Shown one piece after another: positions 55,748 through 63,237 of a DNA stretch of 64,000 nucleotides. A model generated the notes under the pieces. That model worked only from the letters and a program-made list of their open reading frames with translations, was not told the DNA's origin and did no database searches. The stretch lies in contig JADJSY010000087.1 in assembly GCA_016711435.1 (NCBI GenBank), positions 1 through 64,000 of the forward strand. The letters are read 5' to 3'. A program made the position numbers and the translations under genes. Every line of letters begins with the position of its first letter. The first letter of the stretch is position 1. This DNA comes from Lewinellaceae bacterium (GTDB lineage: Bacteria > Bacteroidota > Bacteroidia > Chitinophagales > Saprospiraceae).

Positions 55748-56404
55748 TTGGCATTTAAACCTTACCGTCCTAAACCCGCCGGCGCTCGTCCGCCCGGCGC
55801 TCGCCCCGGAGGGGGCCGCCCGTTTCCATCGCGCCATCAGCACCAACCCGAACACCGTATCAATGAATTCATCCGGGTACCGGAAGTTCGTTTAGTGGGC
55901 GAAAACCTGGCTGAAATCAGCGAAGTAGTCGGGGAAACTATTGAAAATGGCATTTTTCCTACCTCCAAACTCCAGAAGTTTGCAGAAGAAATGGGGCTTG
56001 ACCTGATTGAAATCACGCCCAATGCGGAGCCTCCCATCGTACGCATTGCCGACTATAACAAATTCCTCTACCAGAAGAAGAAGAAGGAAAAAGAGATGAA
56101 AGCCAATTCCTCCAAAGTGGAACTCAAAGAGATCCGCTTCGGACCGGAAACCGGCGAGCACGACTTCGACTTCAAACTGCGCCATGCCAAAAGTTTCCTT
56201 GGAGAAGGCAATAAAGTAAAAGCCTACGTGCAATTCCGCGGCCGTGCCATCGTATTTAAAGACCGGGGCGAGCTGCTGTTGCTGCGTTTTATGAAAGAAC
56301 TCGAAGATCACGGCGCTGCCGACCAGATGCCACGCCTCGAAGGCAAACGTATGAGCGTGATCCTGTCGCCCAAAAAGGGCGCTCCCAAGAAAAAAGATGA
56401 TTAA
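55748..56404 (+). CDS. infC: Translation initiation factor IF-3, TTG start
   Basis: 218 aa. The IF-3 N-domain (RINEFIRVPEVRLVG, PPIVRIADYNKFLYQKKK) and C-domain (VKLKEIRF-type: VELKEIRFGPETGEHDFDFK, FLGEGNKVKAYVQFRGRAI) are complete. An extra ~35-residue N-terminal tail is rich in Pro, Arg and Gly. The only possible start is the TTG at 55748: an in-frame TAA lies immediately before it (55745-55747), and the first in-frame ATG falls inside the N-domain. IF-3 rejects non-canonical starts, and in Escherichia coli infC (AUU start) this gives autoregulation, so a TTG start could do the same here. It is followed by a gene-end repeat and then by rpmI with its own promoter. Confidence 0.93.
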   Translation: MAFKPYRPKPAGARPPGARPGGGRPFPSRHQHQPEHRINEFIRVPEVRLVGENLAEISEVVGETIENGIFPTSKLQKFAEEMGLDLIEITPNAEPPIVRIADYNKFLYQKKKKEKEMKANSSKVELKEIRFGPETGEHDFDFKLRHAKSFLGEGNKVKAYVQFRGRAIVFKDRGELLLLRFMKELEDHGAADQMPRLEGKRMSVILSPKKGAPKKKDD

Positions 56405-56523
56405 ATAGGTGTTTTTGTGTTTTGGTTTTTGTGTTTTTGAACAAGCAACTGTAAGTTACTGATTGTCAAAAAATGTGTACAAATGCTGTTCTAAAACACC
56501 AAAACACTAAAACACCAAAACAC
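56402..56523. terminator. Gene-end inverted repeat, word GTGTTTTGGT
   Basis: The left arm 56407-56438 consists of GTGTTTTTGTGTTTTGG words and the right arm 56491-56523 of complementary CCAAAACACTAAAACACC words. The left arm starts 2 nt after the infC stop. The loop is about 52 nt. It separates infC from the rpmI promoter. Confidence 0.7.
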
Positions 56524-56542
56524 TTATTTTTTCCAATTTCTT

Positions 56543-56571
56543 TTGCGCTTTGTCGCAACGTACTACCTTTG
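56543..56571 (+). promoter_or_regulatory. Promoter of rpmI-rplT (TTG-N18-TACCTTTG)
   Basis: TTG at 56543-56545 and TACCTTTG at 56564-56571, with 18 nt between, matching the Bacteroidota consensus well. The rpmI ATG lies 31 nt after the box. Gives rpmI-rplT a start independent of infC. Confidence 0.65.
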
Positions 56572-56602
56572 CGCTCCAATTTTAAATAACAATCGTTTTA
56601 TC

Positions 56603-56797
56603 ATGCCGAAAATGAAGACCCACTCCAGCGCCAAGAAGAGATTCTCGGTTACTGGTACAGGTAAAGTGAAGCGCAACCGGGCAAGATTGCGCCACATCGC
56701 AAGTACAAAAACGAAAAAACAAAAACGCCACCTGCGCGGCAGCGTAGTGGTTGACAAGACCGAACACGCTCGTATCGAGCGCCTGTTGGTGATCTGA
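56603..56797 (+). CDS. rpmI: 50S ribosomal protein L35
   Basis: 64 aa starting MPKMKTHSSAKKRFSVTGTG, the usual L35 beginning. The upstream frame back to 56543 overlaps the promoter and is not used. The full family length is kept (KRNRARLRHIASTKTKKQKR). The gene lies between infC and rplT as in most bacteria. Confidence 0.96.
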   Translation: MPKMKTHSSAKKRFSVTGTGKVKRNRARLRHIASTKTKKQKRHLRGSVVVDKTEHARIERLLVI

Positions 56798-56819
56798 TCC
56801 TGTTTTTTCCGATTGCCCC

Positions 56820-56839
56820 GTTTCCTGAAAGCAGGAAAC
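56820..56839 (+). promoter_or_regulatory. Hairpin in the rpmI-rplT spacer
   Basis: GTTTCCTG-AAAG-CAGGAAAC, a perfect 8-bp stem with a 4-nt loop, followed 9 nt later by a T-run. In other bacteria L20 controls this operon through an RNA structure, so an attenuator or L20 site is possible, but the fold does not match a leader I know. Confidence 0.3.
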
Positions 56840-56920
56840 AAATTCTCCTTTTTTAACGAGGACTTTGGCAAAAGTATGGTCGCAAGGCCATCCCGAAGTC
56901 GCACTAAAAAGTAACATTGT

Positions 56921-57268
56921 ATGCCAAGAGCAACCAACAACCCGGCCAGTCGCGCCCGCCGGAAAAGAATTATGTTAGCCGCACGCGGCTTCTTCGGCGC
57001 CCGTTCAAAAGTCTACACCGTAGCAAAAAACGCCCTTGAAAAAGGTTGGAATTATGCCTTCCGGGACCGCAAATTCAAAAAACGCATTTACCGCCGCCTT
57101 TGGATTGCGCGTATCAATGCCGCCACACGCCCGATGGGTATCAATTACAGCCGCTTCATCCATGCTTTAGACCAGAAAGGGATCACCCTGAATCGCAAAG
57201 CATTGGCCGACATGGCGCTCAACCACCCGGCTACCTTCAAAGCCATTGTGGACGCAGCGAGGAAGTAA
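56921..57268 (+). CDS. rplT: 50S ribosomal protein L20
   Basis: 115 aa, full length. Family signatures ARRKRIMLAARGFFGARSK, YAFRDRKFKKR and WIARINAATRPMGINYSRFI are present. It lies 123 nt downstream of rpmI and is very probably co-transcribed. A solitary run GTCGACAGTCCGAAGTCGAC and a second copy follow directly after the stop codon. Confidence 0.97.
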   Translation: MPRATNNPASRARRKRIMLAARGFFGARSKVYTVAKNALEKGWNYAFRDRKFKKRIYRRLWIARINAATRPMGINYSRFIHALDQKGITLNRKALADMALNHPATFKAIVDAARK

Positions 57269-57302
57269 GTCGACAGTCCGAAGTCGACAGTCCGAAGTGC
57301 GA
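57269..57302 (+). repeat. Solitary word repeat after rplT (GTCGACAGTCCGAA x2)
   Basis: GTCGACAGTCCGAA occurs twice in tandem and is followed by GTGCGAAGT. It begins directly after the rplT stop, like the gene-end repeats, but I find no complementary arm. A small hairpin AGCAA-GCGTT-TTGCT with ATTGTTTTG follows at 57307-57330. Confidence 0.5.
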
Positions 57303-57549
57303 AGTAGCAAGCGTTTTGCTATTGTTTTGTTAAAATATCTCTGCGGGGAATTGGTATCATGCCAGTTCCCCGTTTTGTTTTCCGGTTTAAATAAGGGGTT
57401 GGGGTGGTTGGCTGGTGTCATGGATCACAAAAACATGAATCAATTTTGACAAGAACTCAGTATTTTAAAAAAATATGCCAAAAACGCCGGAAATTCACCC
57501 CGGTTTAACTTTAACCCAACCCGATTTCCACACAAATTTCAACTTAACT

Positions 57550-58410
57550 ATGAAAAAATTCCTACTCCTGCTGTTTACCGTGGCCTCTTTTGTCGCTGTA
57601 CAGGCGCAAACCTGTGTTCGTGACTCTTCTGTGCTGCAAAATGATTCTGTTATTATTACGCCGCGTCCTTACACGGATACTTACCAGGTCTACGCTTTGG
57701 CGCAGGCTTGTATCGGACAACCTTATCTTCAGTCGTTTACGCTGGAAGTGCCGTCTTCATTTACTTTTCAAGGTATCACGTTGCCTATTACGAGTGCCAG
57801 CATCGCCACTTCAGGCGCATTGTCTGGTCAGCCAGTGGGCATTACATACCTGTGCGATCCGCCGAACTGCGTTTTTCAGGCCGGCACCCTGGGATGTATC
57901 CTGTTGTACGGCACGCCGACAGCTGCCAATACACCCGATACGTTCAGTTTGGTTATTGCAGCTACTATCCAGACGACTTTCGCACCCGTACCGATTACCT
58001 TTCCAGGCCCAGTGGCCCCGGGCAATTATTACCTGATCCTGAACGCGGCCAACAACTGCGTTTCTTCCGCTTACGACCTGAACAGCCAGATCGTGGGTAT
58101 CAAAAACCAGCCGAATCCATTCGGTCAGCAAACCACCATCGAAGTGGAATCTGTCACGACCGGCGATTTCCAGTTTGAAGTATTCGACCTGATGGGACGA
58201 AGAATGCACCAGCAAAATATCCGCCTCATTGAAGGTACCAACCAGTTCACTTTCGACGCCGTTAGCCTAGCCGACGGCACGTATTTTTACAGCCTGAGCA
58301 ACCGGGAAGGCAAGGTGTCGAAGGTGATGGTGATTGCGCTAGATAATGGAAGGTTGTTGAGGGTTGAAAGGGTAAAAGGATATTATCCGCTCGAAAATTT
58401 TAGTCGTTAA
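57550..58410 (+). CDS. Small secreted T9SS cargo protein
   Basis: 286 aa from the ATG at 57550 (MKKFLLLLFTVASFVAVQAQ, a clear signal peptide). Frame further upstream lacks signal-like character. The mature part is beta-rich, with a duplicated-looking pattern around ITLPITSASIATSG, CNVC-free apart from four cysteines, and no known domain. A type A sorting domain starts GIKNQPNPFGQQ (about 187) and reaches GKVSKVMVIA (about 263). An extra tail of ~22 residues (DNGRLLRVERVKGYYPLENFSR) is encoded by GTTGTTGAGGGTTGAAAGG, a gene-end repeat word, so the normal stop seems to have been replaced by the repeat. Whether sorting still works is unknown. Confidence 0.8.
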   Translation: MKKFLLLLFTVASFVAVQAQTCVRDSSVLQNDSVIITPRPYTDTYQVYALAQACIGQPYLQSFTLEVPSSFTFQGITLPITSASIATSGALSGQPVGITYLCDPPNCVFQAGTLGCILLYGTPTAANTPDTFSLVIAATIQTTFAPVPITFPGPVAPGNYYLILNAANNCVSSAYDLNSQIVGIKNQPNPFGQQTTIEVESVTTGDFQFEVFDLMGRRMHQQNIRLIEGTNQFTFDAVSLADGTYFYSLSNREGKVSKVMVIALDNGRLLRVERVKGYYPLENFSR

Positions 58411-58470
58411 AGTGTCTTGGAGAATCTTTTAATCCCCTTTCCCTCCTTTCAACCAAACCCCCCTTGAAAA
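58352..58470. terminator. Gene-end inverted repeat overlapping the 3' end of the T9SS cargo gene
   Basis: The left arm 58352-58376 (GTTGTTGAGGGTTGAAAGGG) and the right arm 58432-58465 (CCTTTCCCTCCTTTCAACC and flanking) are complementary over about 12-18 bp with gaps. The left arm lies inside the coding region. Confidence 0.45.
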
Positions 58471-58522
58471 GTTCGTTCCCCGCCATATAAGTACTTCGTC
58501 GATATTAGTTTAAATTGATTGC

Positions 58523-58573
58523 AAATGCTTGATTATCAGCACGAATAACCAATAACTAATAACGGATAACTAA
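58523..58573 (+). repeat. Dispersed intergenic repeat, second copy
   Basis: AAATGCTTGATTATCAGCAC followed by AATAACnAATAACT and AACGGATAACTA, closely matching 34448-34498. It lies 65-115 nt upstream of the start of the next gene. Confidence 0.55.
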
Positions 58574-58638
58574 CTTGCCTGTAATCCTGCCTGATTCGCC
58601 GCGGAGCGTATTTTTTCACAAATAAAACCCGGTTGTCT

Positions 58639-60450
58639 ATGCGACTTCTGCACCTCTTATCCATTTGTTTATCAGCACTTTGTATCCAGACCCTCACTGC
58701 TCAGTCCGGCTGTCCGGGCTGCCAGACCGCGCTTCCTGAAAGTTTGCCGGAAGACACCCTGTACCTGCAAAATATACCCGACGGGGAAGCGGGACTTCCC
58801 TACAGTGAAGACGTTTCTTTCCGCATGCCCAAAACCACGACGCCTGTTGCAGCAGTTGACAGTGTCACACCTCCGGGTCTTACCATTAGTAAAATTGAAA
58901 TTATTTCGGTGGACGGCTTGCCGCAGGGACTTTACTGGCAGCCCAGCCAGTGGGAATTTCAGACGGCCACCGAAACGGACGGTTGCATCAAAATCTGCGG
59001 TATGCCGACGGTTTCCGACTCCTTTGTGCTGACGGTTAAAATCAAAGCGACGGTGCTTTTCCTCGTGCAGGAAAAAACGTTCCCGATGCGCATCTACATC
59101 GCGCCGAAAGTGAGCAACACCGACGGTTTCAGTATGACCAATTACACGGGCTGCGGCAGCGCAGAAGTTACTTTTGAAAATAATGTGCCCTCCGGCGGCG
59201 CCGATGGATTTACATACGCCTGGGATTTTGGCGATGGTACGACCTCCACAAGTGAAAACCCGCCTCCGCATACCTACGACGAGCCGGGCATTTACACGGT
59301 TTCCTACGAGGCAACGGTCGATACCGCCGGCTACATCCTGGAAAGCGTCACTGTGTTGGATGTGGATTGTGTGGATCAGTTAGGCGCAGGGGTGCCGGAC
59401 CTGTATTTCCTGATTAAACTACCCAATGATTCGGTGGTTTTCAACTCTTCCCCGTATGTCAATAACACGCCCCTACCCTACACCTGGCCGGTCAGTTTAA
59501 AATTAGGGGAAGGTAATTATACACTCTTTGTGGCCGATGAAGACAGCGGACTTAAAGGCAGCGACGACGACTGCGGTACCGTGCCGTTTAATATCCTGAG
59601 CGGCGATACGCTCACGGCGGGCGGCCTGACGGTGATTCTCAATATTCAACACCCGATCGAGGAAGTGGTGTCGCAGGACACTGTTATTGTATATCCTTTG
59701 CCGGTTGCACCGACGTTGAGCGCGCCACAGGGATTGAGCGCCTGTGTGGGTTCGGATTCTCTCGTCCTGCTTTCTTCCTACGGGGCAGGCAACCAATGGT
59801 TCCGCGACGGTCTGCCTATCGAGGGCGCTACGGACTTTTTGTATCAACCCGGCCAGTCCGGCGATTACCAGGTGCAAATCGGCACCCCGGAAGGTTGTAC
59901 GGCGATTTCGAATATTGCTTCCGTATCCGTTCACCCGCTGCCGGCCTCGCCTGCATTTTCAAACCTGAATAACTCGCTGCGTTTATTCGATACGCTGGCT
60001 TTACCGGCTGAATATAGTTTGCAATGGTACAATGAAGCCGCTCCGATCCCCGGCGAAACGGGTTTTCGCTTCTGCGCCACTGCCAACGGCACCTACGGCC
60101 TTGAGGTGACCGACCTGAACACCGGCTGTGTGAACTTTTTCTCTCAATTGGTGGTGTACAACCCGGCCTTCGACTGCACGGTAGGCACCGGCAATCCAGT
60201 AGCCCTTGCGATGGGCATTTTCCCCAATCCGGCACACGACGAACTGCATCTGCGATTTGAAAAACCGCTCAGCGGCGAAGGCCTGCTGCGCATCTGGGAT
60301 GCCACGGGGCGACTGATCCGTACCATTCCGACAGCCCCCGGCGCTACTGCCATGCAGATTGATTGTATGAATTTGGTGTCCGGCTTGTTTACCCTGGAAA
60401 TGATCAGCGGGGAAGGCAGGGGAAGCGCGAAAGTGGTGGTGACGCATTAA
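58639..60450 (+). CDS. Secreted PKD-domain protein with T9SS sorting domain
   Basis: 603 aa from the ATG at 58639; a TTG two codons earlier is less likely. A signal peptide ends QTLTAQ. The first ~170 residues are a Cys-containing domain with ENIPDGEAGLPYSEDV-like sequence, close to putative-Ig (cadherin-like) domains. A PKD domain covers about 165-240 (YAWDFGDGTTS, HTYDEPGIYTVSYEA). An Ig-like module follows (NQWFRDGLPIEGATD, GDYQVQIGTPEGC). A type A T9SS sorting domain starts MGIFPNPAHDEL and ends the protein. It is an extracellular binding protein with no catalytic motif. The stop codon TAA is followed directly by a gene-end repeat. Confidence 0.85.
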   Translation: MRLLHLLSICLSALCIQTLTAQSGCPGCQTALPESLPEDTLYLQNIPDGEAGLPYSEDVSFRMPKTTTPVAAVDSVTPPGLTISKIEIISVDGLPQGLYWQPSQWEFQTATETDGCIKICGMPTVSDSFVLTVKIKATVLFLVQEKTFPMRIYIAPKVSNTDGFSMTNYTGCGSAEVTFENNVPSGGADGFTYAWDFGDGTTSTSENPPPHTYDEPGIYTVSYEATVDTAGYILESVTVLDVDCVDQLGAGVPDLYFLIKLPNDSVVFNSSPYVNNTPLPYTWPVSLKLGEGNYTLFVADEDSGLKGSDDDCGTVPFNILSGDTLTAGGLTVILNIQHPIEEVVSQDTVIVYPLPVAPTLSAPQGLSACVGSDSLVLLSSYGAGNQWFRDGLPIEGATDFLYQPGQSGDYQVQIGTPEGCTAISNIASVSVHPLPASPAFSNLNNSLRLFDTLALPAEYSLQWYNEAAPIPGETGFRFCATANGTYGLEVTDLNTGCVNFFSQLVVYNPAFDCTVGTGNPVALAMGIFPNPAHDELHLRFEKPLSGEGLLRIWDATGRLIRTIPTAPGATAMQIDCMNLVSGLFTLEMISGEGRGSAKVVVTH

Positions 60451-60547
60451 AAGTTTATGGGTTTATAGTTGACAGGTTTATGGTTTATTAGATATCACTC
60501 TATAAACCTATAAACGATCAACTATAAACCCATAAATTTATAAACCC
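60451..60547. terminator. Gene-end inverted repeat, word GTTTATGGGTTTATAG
   Basis: The core arms 60454-60472 and 60518-60536 are perfectly complementary over 19 bp (TTTATGGGTTTATAGTTGA). Flanking repeats of GGTTTATGG and TATAAACC extend the pairing. The left arm begins after the stop of the PKD protein and the right arm ends about 13 nt from the stop of the convergent YciE-like gene. Confidence 0.75.
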
Positions 60548-60560
60548 AACATCAGCCAAT

Positions 60561-61130
60561 TCAGAAAACTTCCTCGCCGGCTTCAATATTTACTGTGGAT
60601 ACTGCTATATTGGTTAATGTTTGATCTGCCGCTTTTTCTTCATCCAGTGTTGTTTGAAGTAAATCACCGGCAGCACTCAAACCGAGTGTGTCTGCAAACT
60701 GGCGCAGTGTGCCGTAAGTCGCAATTTCATAGTGTTCCACTTTTTGTGCTGCGGCAATGATACCAGCATCACGCATGGCGCCTTCTTCACAGTCTTCCAT
60801 GATCCCTTCGGCTTCTTTAATCAGCCCTGCCATGGCATCACATTTTTCAGCGGTAGGTTTTTTGCCGATGGCGCCAAACACTTGTTCCAAACGAATGATT
60901 TGTTCTTCCGTTTCTTTCAGGTGGTGTGTCAGTGCATCTACCAATTCAGTCGATGTTGCATTTTTGATCATCTTTGGAATGGCCTTGGTCAATGCTTGTT
61001 CAGCCCAATAAATATCCTTTAACCCATCTTCAAATAATTGCATAAGTTGTGAGGCCTGCATCCCACCTTTTTTGGCTGAACCATTCGATTTCGTTTCCCT
61101 TCCGGAACCATTATTTTCTTGATGTTGCAT
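60561..61130 (-). CDS. YciE-like ferritin-fold protein (DUF892)
   Basis: 189 aa from the ATG at 61130; the frame upstream is not protein-like. After a ~25-residue Ser/Gly/Lys-rich start, the DUF892 helical bundle is clear: LFEDGLKDIYWAEQALTKAIPKM, HLKETEEQIIRLEQVF, KAEGIMEDCEEG (conserved Glu-rich helix), KVEHYEIATYGTLRQFA and LLQTTLDEEKAADQTL. The Glu/His positions of a ferritin-like di-iron site are present (Glu, HH/HY, ExxH patterns). The family is linked to stress responses, but its chemistry is not established. It may also be related to bacterial YciE/YciF, which are induced in stress. Confidence 0.85.
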   Translation of the reverse strand: MQHQENNGSGRETKSNGSAKKGGMQASQLMQLFEDGLKDIYWAEQALTKAIPKMIKNATSTELVDALTHHLKETEEQIIRLEQVFGAIGKKPTAEKCDAMAGLIKEAEGIMEDCEEGAMRDAGIIAAAQKVEHYEIATYGTLRQFADTLGLSAAGDLLQTTLDEEKAADQTLTNIAVSTVNIEAGEEVF

Positions 61131-61300
61131 AATTATTTTTTTACACGAATTAAAAAAATGATAATGCAAAGGTGGGAGCATACCGGGTCTAAAATTTTAC
61201 ACAATCTTAAAAAGATATTACATAATTCCCAGATTAACCGGGTTTATCGGGCCATTTTTAACACCGCGTTTTCACCCGTTTGCGCTTGGATTGCCTATTA

Positions 61301-61570
61301 TTAAAGGTATTTCTTTAATGTACTTGAAGTCTGCAGGATAAAATCCTTTGTTTGAGGAATGGTAGCCAAACCATTCAGCAATCCAAAGTCGTGGATTACC
61401 CCATTGTACCGGACTGTTGTTGCTTTCACGCCGGCCAGTTCCAATTTACGACCAAAAGCCTCGCCTTCATCACGAAGTATGTCATTTTCAACTACTTGTA
61501 TCAGGGTTGGAGGAAGGCCTTTGAGTTGTTCGACGCCGGCTTGAAGGGGAGATTGGAAATAAGAGTTACA
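61301..61570 (-). pseudogene. C-terminal remnant of an alpha/beta-hydrolase (acetyl esterase/lipase type)
   Basis: The minus strand from about 61552 to the TAA at 61303-61301 reads SPLQAGVEQLKGLPPTLIQ, then ENDILRDEGEAFGRKLELAG, then VRYNGVIHDFGLLN. This is the C-terminal third of an alpha/beta-hydrolase-3 protein, with the catalytic Asp (ENDILRDEGEA region) and catalytic His (VIHDFG). No start codon, oxyanion HGG motif or GxSAGG serine motif lies upstream: the open frame ends at a stop at 61634-61636, inside the last codons of the next membrane-protein gene. It is a truncated leftover of an insertion or deletion. Confidence 0.75.
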
Positions 61571-61583
61571 TAATTCACACGTA

Positions 61584-62300
61584 TCAGAAAGCCCATCGGC
61601 AGAAGGACTGCCAGAATCCGAAATCCCAGAAATTTAATACCGAATAATGGTACAGCATCAAGACCAGTAATGCAAGCGGAAAAACATTCCAGCGCCGGTG
61701 CGAGCGCCAATCCCAGATACTCAGTCCAAGCAGGATCAGGTCAGCTATTAAAAACCCGACCACCGGAGCAATCGGACGCCCCTCGATGGTCGGCAGAAAC
61801 GGCACCAGGGATGGGAAAAAAATATAGATGATCCGATCCGTAGCAGGGGTGAGCATCGGGAAAATCGTACAAACCATATACCGCGCATGGATCGTTGATT
61901 TTTTCCGGTAAAAAATAGCGAGTCCGTAATAGATTACAAATACAATCAGCGCATTTACCACTAAGGCTACGAAGAAATACTCCGTGGAGCCAAAAACAGG
62001 TTGCTTTTGCAACTGGTATTGCAACAGGTCGAGCGTGGTAAAAACCATCGCCGGAACCAGCACATAGGAAAACTTGCCGATCAGCCGGTGCAAGGCATTT
62101 CGTTTCGCCCGGATCAAATATGCCTGCGAGATGAGCATCAGACACCAGAGGGTCAGGGTAATACCGTGCAAATGCATTCGGTAATTCTCCTGTTCTGCTA
62201 TTCTGGTGAAATACGTAAACCAGAAAGCAGCCAGCACCAGCAGGAAAAAAGCAATAAAATAGAGGTAACTTTTTTGAAATAAGGTGTTTTCAAGTTTCAT
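61584..62300 (-). CDS. Seven-helix integral membrane protein, function unknown
   Basis: 238 aa from the ATG at 62300 (MKLENTLFQKSYLYF); a start 13 codons upstream at 62339 is possible. About seven hydrophobic segments follow one another: FIAFFLLVLAAFWFTYF, ITLTLWCLMLISQAYLI, FSYVLVPAMVFTTLDLL, VALVVNALIVFVIYYGLAIF, MVCTIFPMLTPATDRIIYIF, VVGFLIADLILLGLSIW and NVFPLALLVLMLYHYSVLNF. HLHG in helix 2, KFSYVLVP and the HARYMVCTIFPML stretch suggest a ligand or heme-type site, but none is proven. The family is not recognised. The 3' end overlaps the open frame of the alpha/beta-hydrolase remnant. Confidence 0.7.
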   Translation of the reverse strand: MKLENTLFQKSYLYFIAFFLLVLAAFWFTYFTRIAEQENYRMHLHGITLTLWCLMLISQAYLIRAKRNALHRLIGKFSYVLVPAMVFTTLDLLQYQLQKQPVFGSTEYFFVALVVNALIVFVIYYGLAIFYRKKSTIHARYMVCTIFPMLTPATDRIIYIFFPSLVPFLPTIEGRPIAPVVGFLIADLILLGLSIWDWRSHRRWNVFPLALLVLMLYHYSVLNFWDFGFWQSFCRWAF

Positions 62301-62347
62301 GTTATCTGTAGATGCTTCTTGTAAAGTTTGATGTAGCATTATTCAAT

Positions 62348-62460
62348 GGAACACTGATTTAAGGGATGAGGAATGAGGAATGAGGAATGCCGAGCGTGAT
62401 GTCCGACATCACGCTCGGCATTCCTCATTCCTCATTCCTCATCCCTTAAATCAGTGTTCC
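62348..62460. terminator. Perfect 113-nt palindrome, word GAGGAATGAG
   Basis: Arms 62348-62403 and 62405-62460 (56 nt each) are exactly complementary with a single base (C at 62404) between them. The outer part contains AAGGGATGAGGAATGAGGAATG and the inner part CCGAGCGTGATGTC. It lies 9 nt downstream of the stop of the gene ending at 62470 and upstream of the membrane protein gene. A palindrome this perfect and long is rare in bacterial genomes. Confidence 0.85.
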
Positions 62461-62469
62461 TTTTCAAAT

Positions 62470-63213
62470 CTAATTCCCCGTTGCCGGCTGCAAGCCCTTC
62501 TCCTTTTCCGCCCTGTTTTGGCACCGGTCGCACAGGTCTGTAATGTTTTTCAGTTCCCTTCCCTGCGCAACGGTCCCCTGAAATATTTCATTCGTCCTGT
62601 CCGTATTGATGTAGGAGCAATCCTGAAACAGGTGATAACTTTTGCCTGATTTTGTCCAGTACACGTGGTTCACACCATTCATCAGCGATTCTACCTCTTT
62701 CGTTTGCTCCGTGTACTGCTCCACGGAAGGCGGATTGAAATCGACGCCCGCAACGCCTGCAATCAACAGCGCTACCACAGCGATAGAGCCGACGATGCCT
62801 TTTTGTTTGCCGCTCAGATCCTTGTTCGTGAAAATAAGCACTACGAGGGGCAAAAAAGCAATGACCGCTATGATCAGACCCAGCTGGTTTTGAATGAAAA
62901 ACTTGACCTGGTCTTTCTCGGAGGCAGGATCGAGCCGGTTCGATTTTTTCCAAAGCACGGAGCCGATCACGGCAAAAATAAGATCGGCTACAATCAGACC
63001 GATGAGCCAGGCCGTGCTGACCGGCGGTTTTTGGAGCAGCATAATGGCCCAGATTTCAAAACCGATGGCCACAATCCAGGAAAGAATGGCAATGATACGC
63101 AAGTTTCTGGCCTTTGCCTTGCTTTCATCGCTGGCAACGAAAGATGCCGAGGAAGCAGATGTTTCCCCGCCTTCTACGTGGGTTAATTTTTTTGATGTTG
63201 GGTTGTTTTCCAT
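62470..63213 (-). CDS. Four-helix membrane protein with a cytoplasmic or periplasmic Cys motif
   Basis: 247 aa from the ATG at 63213, supported by a TATATTTG box 25 nt upstream; the frame further upstream is unlikely. The N-terminal ~35 residues are polar (TSKKLTHVEGGETSASS). Four hydrophobic segments follow (LRIIAILSWIVAIGFEIWAI; WLIGLIVADLIFAVIGSVLW; LGLIIAVIAFLPLVVLIF; IVGSIAVVALLIAGVAGV). The C-terminal domain has YHLFQDCSYI and LCDRCQN, so His-x3-Cys and CxxC could bind zinc in an Ada/thermonuclease-tail-like way. Function unknown. Confidence 0.7.
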   Translation of the reverse strand: MENNPTSKKLTHVEGGETSASSASFVASDESKAKARNLRIIAILSWIVAIGFEIWAIMLLQKPPVSTAWLIGLIVADLIFAVIGSVLWKKSNRLDPASEKDQVKFFIQNQLGLIIAVIAFLPLVVLIFTNKDLSGKQKGIVGSIAVVALLIAGVAGVDFNPPSVEQYTEQTKEVESLMNGVNHVYWTKSGKSYHLFQDCSYINTDRTNEIFQGTVAQGRELKNITDLCDRCQNRAEKEKGLQPATGN

Positions 63214-63237
63214 GTTGTTCTGATATTTAAATGATGC

